Below, piece after piece: positions 60,986 through 64,000 of a stretch of DNA of 64,000 nucleotides. The notes under the pieces are model-generated. The model was not told the origin of the DNA. It ran no database searches and saw only the letters and a list, made by a program, of their open reading frames with translations. Numbering within the stretch: the stretch's first letter is position 1; every line of letters starts with the position of its first letter. The translations under genes were made by a program, and so were the position numbers. Source of the DNA: Leuctra nigra (lineage: Eukaryota > Arthropoda > Insecta > Plecoptera > Leuctridae); the NCBI GenBank assembly GCA_934045905.1, contig OW203768.1, forward strand, positions 18,924,770 through 18,988,769, read 5' to 3'.

Positions 60986-61533
60986 GTGAGTCGTGTTTGT
61001 ATGCCCTTCGTGACCAATTTTGATTCATGGGTACGTCCACGGTTACTCTTGTGACCGTTTGCAGCAGATTTTGCTAATCGTGGCCTGATAAAGACCCTTA
61101 GTGTAACAAATATGTGTTTTTTTCTAATACGTCATGTAGATATTATGACTATTTTCATCCAAGATTAACTAGAATTTCATCTCAAATAAATTTTCAATTA
61201 TTTTTAATTGATTTTAGTAGTTTGGTTACTCTTGTGACAAGGAAACTGTCTTTTGTTTTGGTCACTTTTTTGTTTTTTTCATTGCTGCAAATCCTGATAA
61301 TTTTTTGTAAAAAAATTAAGAGGTCTATTTATTTACAGTACCTAAATTCAATAAAAAAAATAGCTATTTGCAGATCCATTGATTGAACATCTATCTTTAT
61401 TTTATTAACTGGACTTTGGTTTCCCTTGTGACGTTTCTCTTGTGACTTGCAAATTCAAAACATTAAAATATTTTTTTAGAATACCAAGAATAAAAACATT
61501 TGATATTTTGAATAATGTAAAAAGTATCTAATA
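60986..61533. other. Sequence after exon 3 of the Cul1 duplicate
   Basis: AT-rich; probably intron 3 of the duplicate. No exon 4 ([13 protein letters not shown]) is found here. Nothing else recognised. Confidence 0.4.
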
Positions 61534-63117
61534 CAGTAAAACCTCGTTAAGTCGAAATTGAAGGGACCCAAAAAAAAGCACTTCGACTCATGATTTTTCG
61601 ATTTATAAGTATTTTCATAGAATGATGTTTTCCAGACGTGTAGTAAAGATAAGCCTCGTAAACCTACCCCCTCCCCCTGCGCAAGGGTCTAGAGACCACT
61701 TGAAGACAGCTGTTTAGTGAAGGGTCAATAGGTCTGTTCGTTTTGCTTACTGCACTTTACTGCTCACTGCAAATCCGTTCGTTTTGCATCAAACTTGCTG
61801 TTCCGTCACTGCGATTGTGTTCGATTTGACACTGACAGTAGCTGCGCAGTGACTGCTCTTACAGCTGGGTAGGGAGGTGATGTAAATGCAGTAACTTTGC
61901 AGTAGGCGGCAAATGGCCAATGTTTGAAATGTAAAATGTGTTTCTTATGGATGGATAGTGAAAAAACGCCTAAGGAGGAGGGAAATGAGTATTTGTTTCA
62001 GAGTTTAGTTTAGTTATATGTTATGAAATGATACATATTTATATAAAAATGCATTGGGATTAGACAAGAATTATATAAATGCAGAACATAACCTCACTTA
62101 TTTTTACATTCTTCCCGCCAAATTCACAAACCTCCCAACCAATAGGAAAAGGCCAGCCTGCCATCCTACTGCAAATGCGTTCGTTTTGTGTTGGTACAGC
62201 AAGCTACTGCAAGAGTTACCAGGGCCTACTGTAAGCTGCTGCTACTGCAACTGCAGTAAGCAAAACGAACAGACCTAATGCCTCCAATGGTTTAAAGGAC
62301 TCTTATTATTTACGCAATTATATATAATCTGCAGACTGGATACTAAACAAATTAATCACACACTTAATTTTTGACAATAAATCGATTTCACAATTATTAT
62401 TTATTCAACTACCTATAGGTGTGGTGTTATTGAAAAAATAAATAATGGAATAGAAACGGAAAGATAATTGTTCGCTGTCATTTATGAATCATCAAAAGAT
62501 TGAGAAAAAATTAAATAGGTGGAAGATTTCTTGAAAAAGTCACTGATTTCAGTTTGTTTTTCAGTCGACAGAATATTTATTTTATGCGGACATCCATATT
62601 AAAAGTGTAAACATAAGATTAAATATTACGCAGAATAATAATTCAATGACCAATGTTTATGCCGGCAGTCAGTTGTTGACTATTTAGAGCCCTTTTCAGA
62701 GTGACTTTTTGCTCTAATTCTTAGAAACGGGGATTCAACCCTCCACCCGTGTCTGTTTTTTTGTTGAGAGACCCACTTGTCTTTGAGATAGAGCAGGTAG
62801 TCCAGCTGGGGTGCCGCGGGAAAGGGAGGGAAGTCAGGCGGACACTCTGCTCCAAAAATAGAGGACATTTTTGATAGAAATTATCCTGTATTCTCCGAAA
62901 ATTGTATTATACAAAATAAATACTTCGATTTATAAACTGAAATCACATGTTATATTTCAACTTGGGGCCAAATATTACTTCGAATTACGACTTACGCAAA
63001 TTTCGGTTTATAATTTAGTTTAACATGTAACAGATTATACTGTGGACGGGACTTGAGTTTACTTCGATTTATGATGGATTTCGGCTAATGGTTGTTCGAT
63101 TTAAGGAGGTTTTACTG
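61534..63117. mobile_element. pogo/Tigger-like element with a nested MITE
   Basis: CAGTAAAACCTCGTTAAGTCG at the left and CGATTTAAGGAGGTTTTACTG at the right are inverted, flanked by TA (61532-61533, 63118-63119). Subterminal CTTCGATTTATAA motifs repeat. The minus-strand frame 62868-62680 is not recognisable as transposase. 1,584 bp including a 545-bp nested element. Confidence 0.8.
61731..62275. mobile_element. Nested MITE, GGTCTGTTCGTTTTGCTTAC ends
   Basis: GGTCTGTTCGTTTTGCTTAC and GTAAGCAAAACGAACAGACC are perfect inverted repeats, flanked by TA (61729-61730, 62276-62277). Further internal copies of GTTCGTTTTG occur at 61782 and 62179. No ORF of note. Confidence 0.82.
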
Positions 63118-64000
63118 TACCTAATATTACATATTTTAATATAAAAAAATTAAAAATAAATAAAAATATTTGAATTTTTTTTCAAAATTTTACAATTTTA
63201 TATTATTTTTTTTTATTATCAAGACAATATATATTTAATATTTTGAATATTTTCTTAAGTAGCTATAACTGTTACTTATTTAATTTAAAAAAATGAGAAA
63301 TAAAAAAAAAAAATTTTAAAAAAGTTAAAAAAATGAGGGATACTCTCTCGTGGACGTACCCTCATACTTTATTATTAGATTAGAATTCACCTCATTCATA
63401 AAGTTATTAACTTTATTAGGATGTATGTTGGTGACGACTAGGAAAACGCTCTGTGTACCGCGTTCTCTGCTCTACTGGCCTTGGTTGGACCTGAAGCCAA
63501 GAAAGCACTGATATAATAATAAAAATTATTGGCATAAATTTGCAAATATTTGAAGATTAGAAGATTATTTGTAGAACAAATGTCCTTAAAATGTCAATAA
63601 CTTTTGAAGATAACAACAGATTAGTCTGAAAATTGGCAAAAATACCTAAAATGTTAGTTCCAATGACCACACAAAGTTTTAAGTGATCGGTCAAACGGTT
63701 CTAGTTGAAATTTAAAAAATCAGAAGATAGATGGTTTTAAATTTTAACCAGTGGGAGGATTTGGCTGAAACTTTGTAAGATTGGGACAATGTTGGTTGCA
63801 ACATTGCAACCAACAAATCAATTTCAAATTGATCATATGCAACCTTCGAAAAATCCACTCGCAAGCTTGCAAATTGCGAGTGAAAATGCCTTGCTTGCGA
63901 GTTGAAAATTATATAAATTCACCATTAAAATACATGAAGAATGTTAACAATCTGAGATAATAAAGTAGAAAAGTATAATTCCAATTGATGGATTTAGACA
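63118..64000. other. AT-rich end of window
   Basis: Poly-A/T tracts to about 63340, then the ACTAGGAAAACGCTCTGTGT string at 63437 shared with the element at 17658. A short palindrome GTTGGTTGCAA-CA-TTGCAACCAAC lies at about 63792-63815. No exon of the Cul1 duplicate was recognised. Confidence 0.4.

Noticed and set aside
62680..62868. 62-aa minus-strand frame as a transposase or host exon
   Set aside because: It sits in a Tigger-like element but shows no helix-turn-helix or DDE residues; I could not recognise it.

Overview
The window is nuclear DNA of an arthropod, most likely an insect. It is AT-rich, its genes are split by GT-AG introns, and more than half of it is intron or transposon. Short TAGGTACCTACC-type strings are scattered throughout; these are frequent in Lepidoptera and some Hemiptera, but the sequence alone does not fix the order. 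Nothing is bacterial: no operons, ribosome binding sites or CRISPR.

Five host loci are readable. (1) Positions 122-1654, plus strand: the last two coding exons of 3-hydroxyisobutyrate dehydrogenase (HIBADH). (2) Positions 4728-20005, minus: a complete five-exon beta-1,3-galactosyltransferase (GT31, 386 aa). Its last intron holds a complete Ty3/gypsy retrotransposon (6213-12754) with apparently identical LTRs. (3) Positions 24807-31713, minus: a complete five-exon DAZAP2 homologue (194 aa). (4) Positions 33118-47537, plus: a complete eleven-coding-exon cullin-1 (772 aa) with an untranslated first exon near 32.3-32.46 kb, head to head with DAZAP2. (5) Positions 56751-60985, plus: the first three coding exons of a second, diverged cullin-1 with its own copy of the untranslated exon near 55.4 kb. 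This is a DNA-level tandem duplicate whose remaining exons are not visible before the window ends.

The rest is dense in mobile DNA. Six hAT-type elements have perfect 8-bp target duplications, one carrying a nested hAT. There are three pogo/Tigger-like elements with TA duplications, a piggyBac-like TTAA element, a decayed P-element-like transposon with elements nested three deep, many foldback MITEs, a tRNA-derived SINE head, and LINE pieces. A nearly complete CR1/L2-type LINE (about 50.8-54.7 kb, minus) sits inside one hAT element.

The most notable signal is in that LINE. The esterase-type ORF1 and the endonuclease/reverse-transcriptase ORF2 overlap by only a few codons. A canonical A AAA AAC slippery heptamer lies exactly in the overlap, and ORF2 has no AUG until well past its endonuclease active site, so a programmed -1 frameshift is the simplest way to make ORF2. 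Also notable are a perfect 93-bp-arm hairpin in cullin-1 intron 2, a GC-rich module shared by three hAT elements with unrelated ends, and several otherwise unrelated foldback elements that share TTAAGGTGG-like termini.
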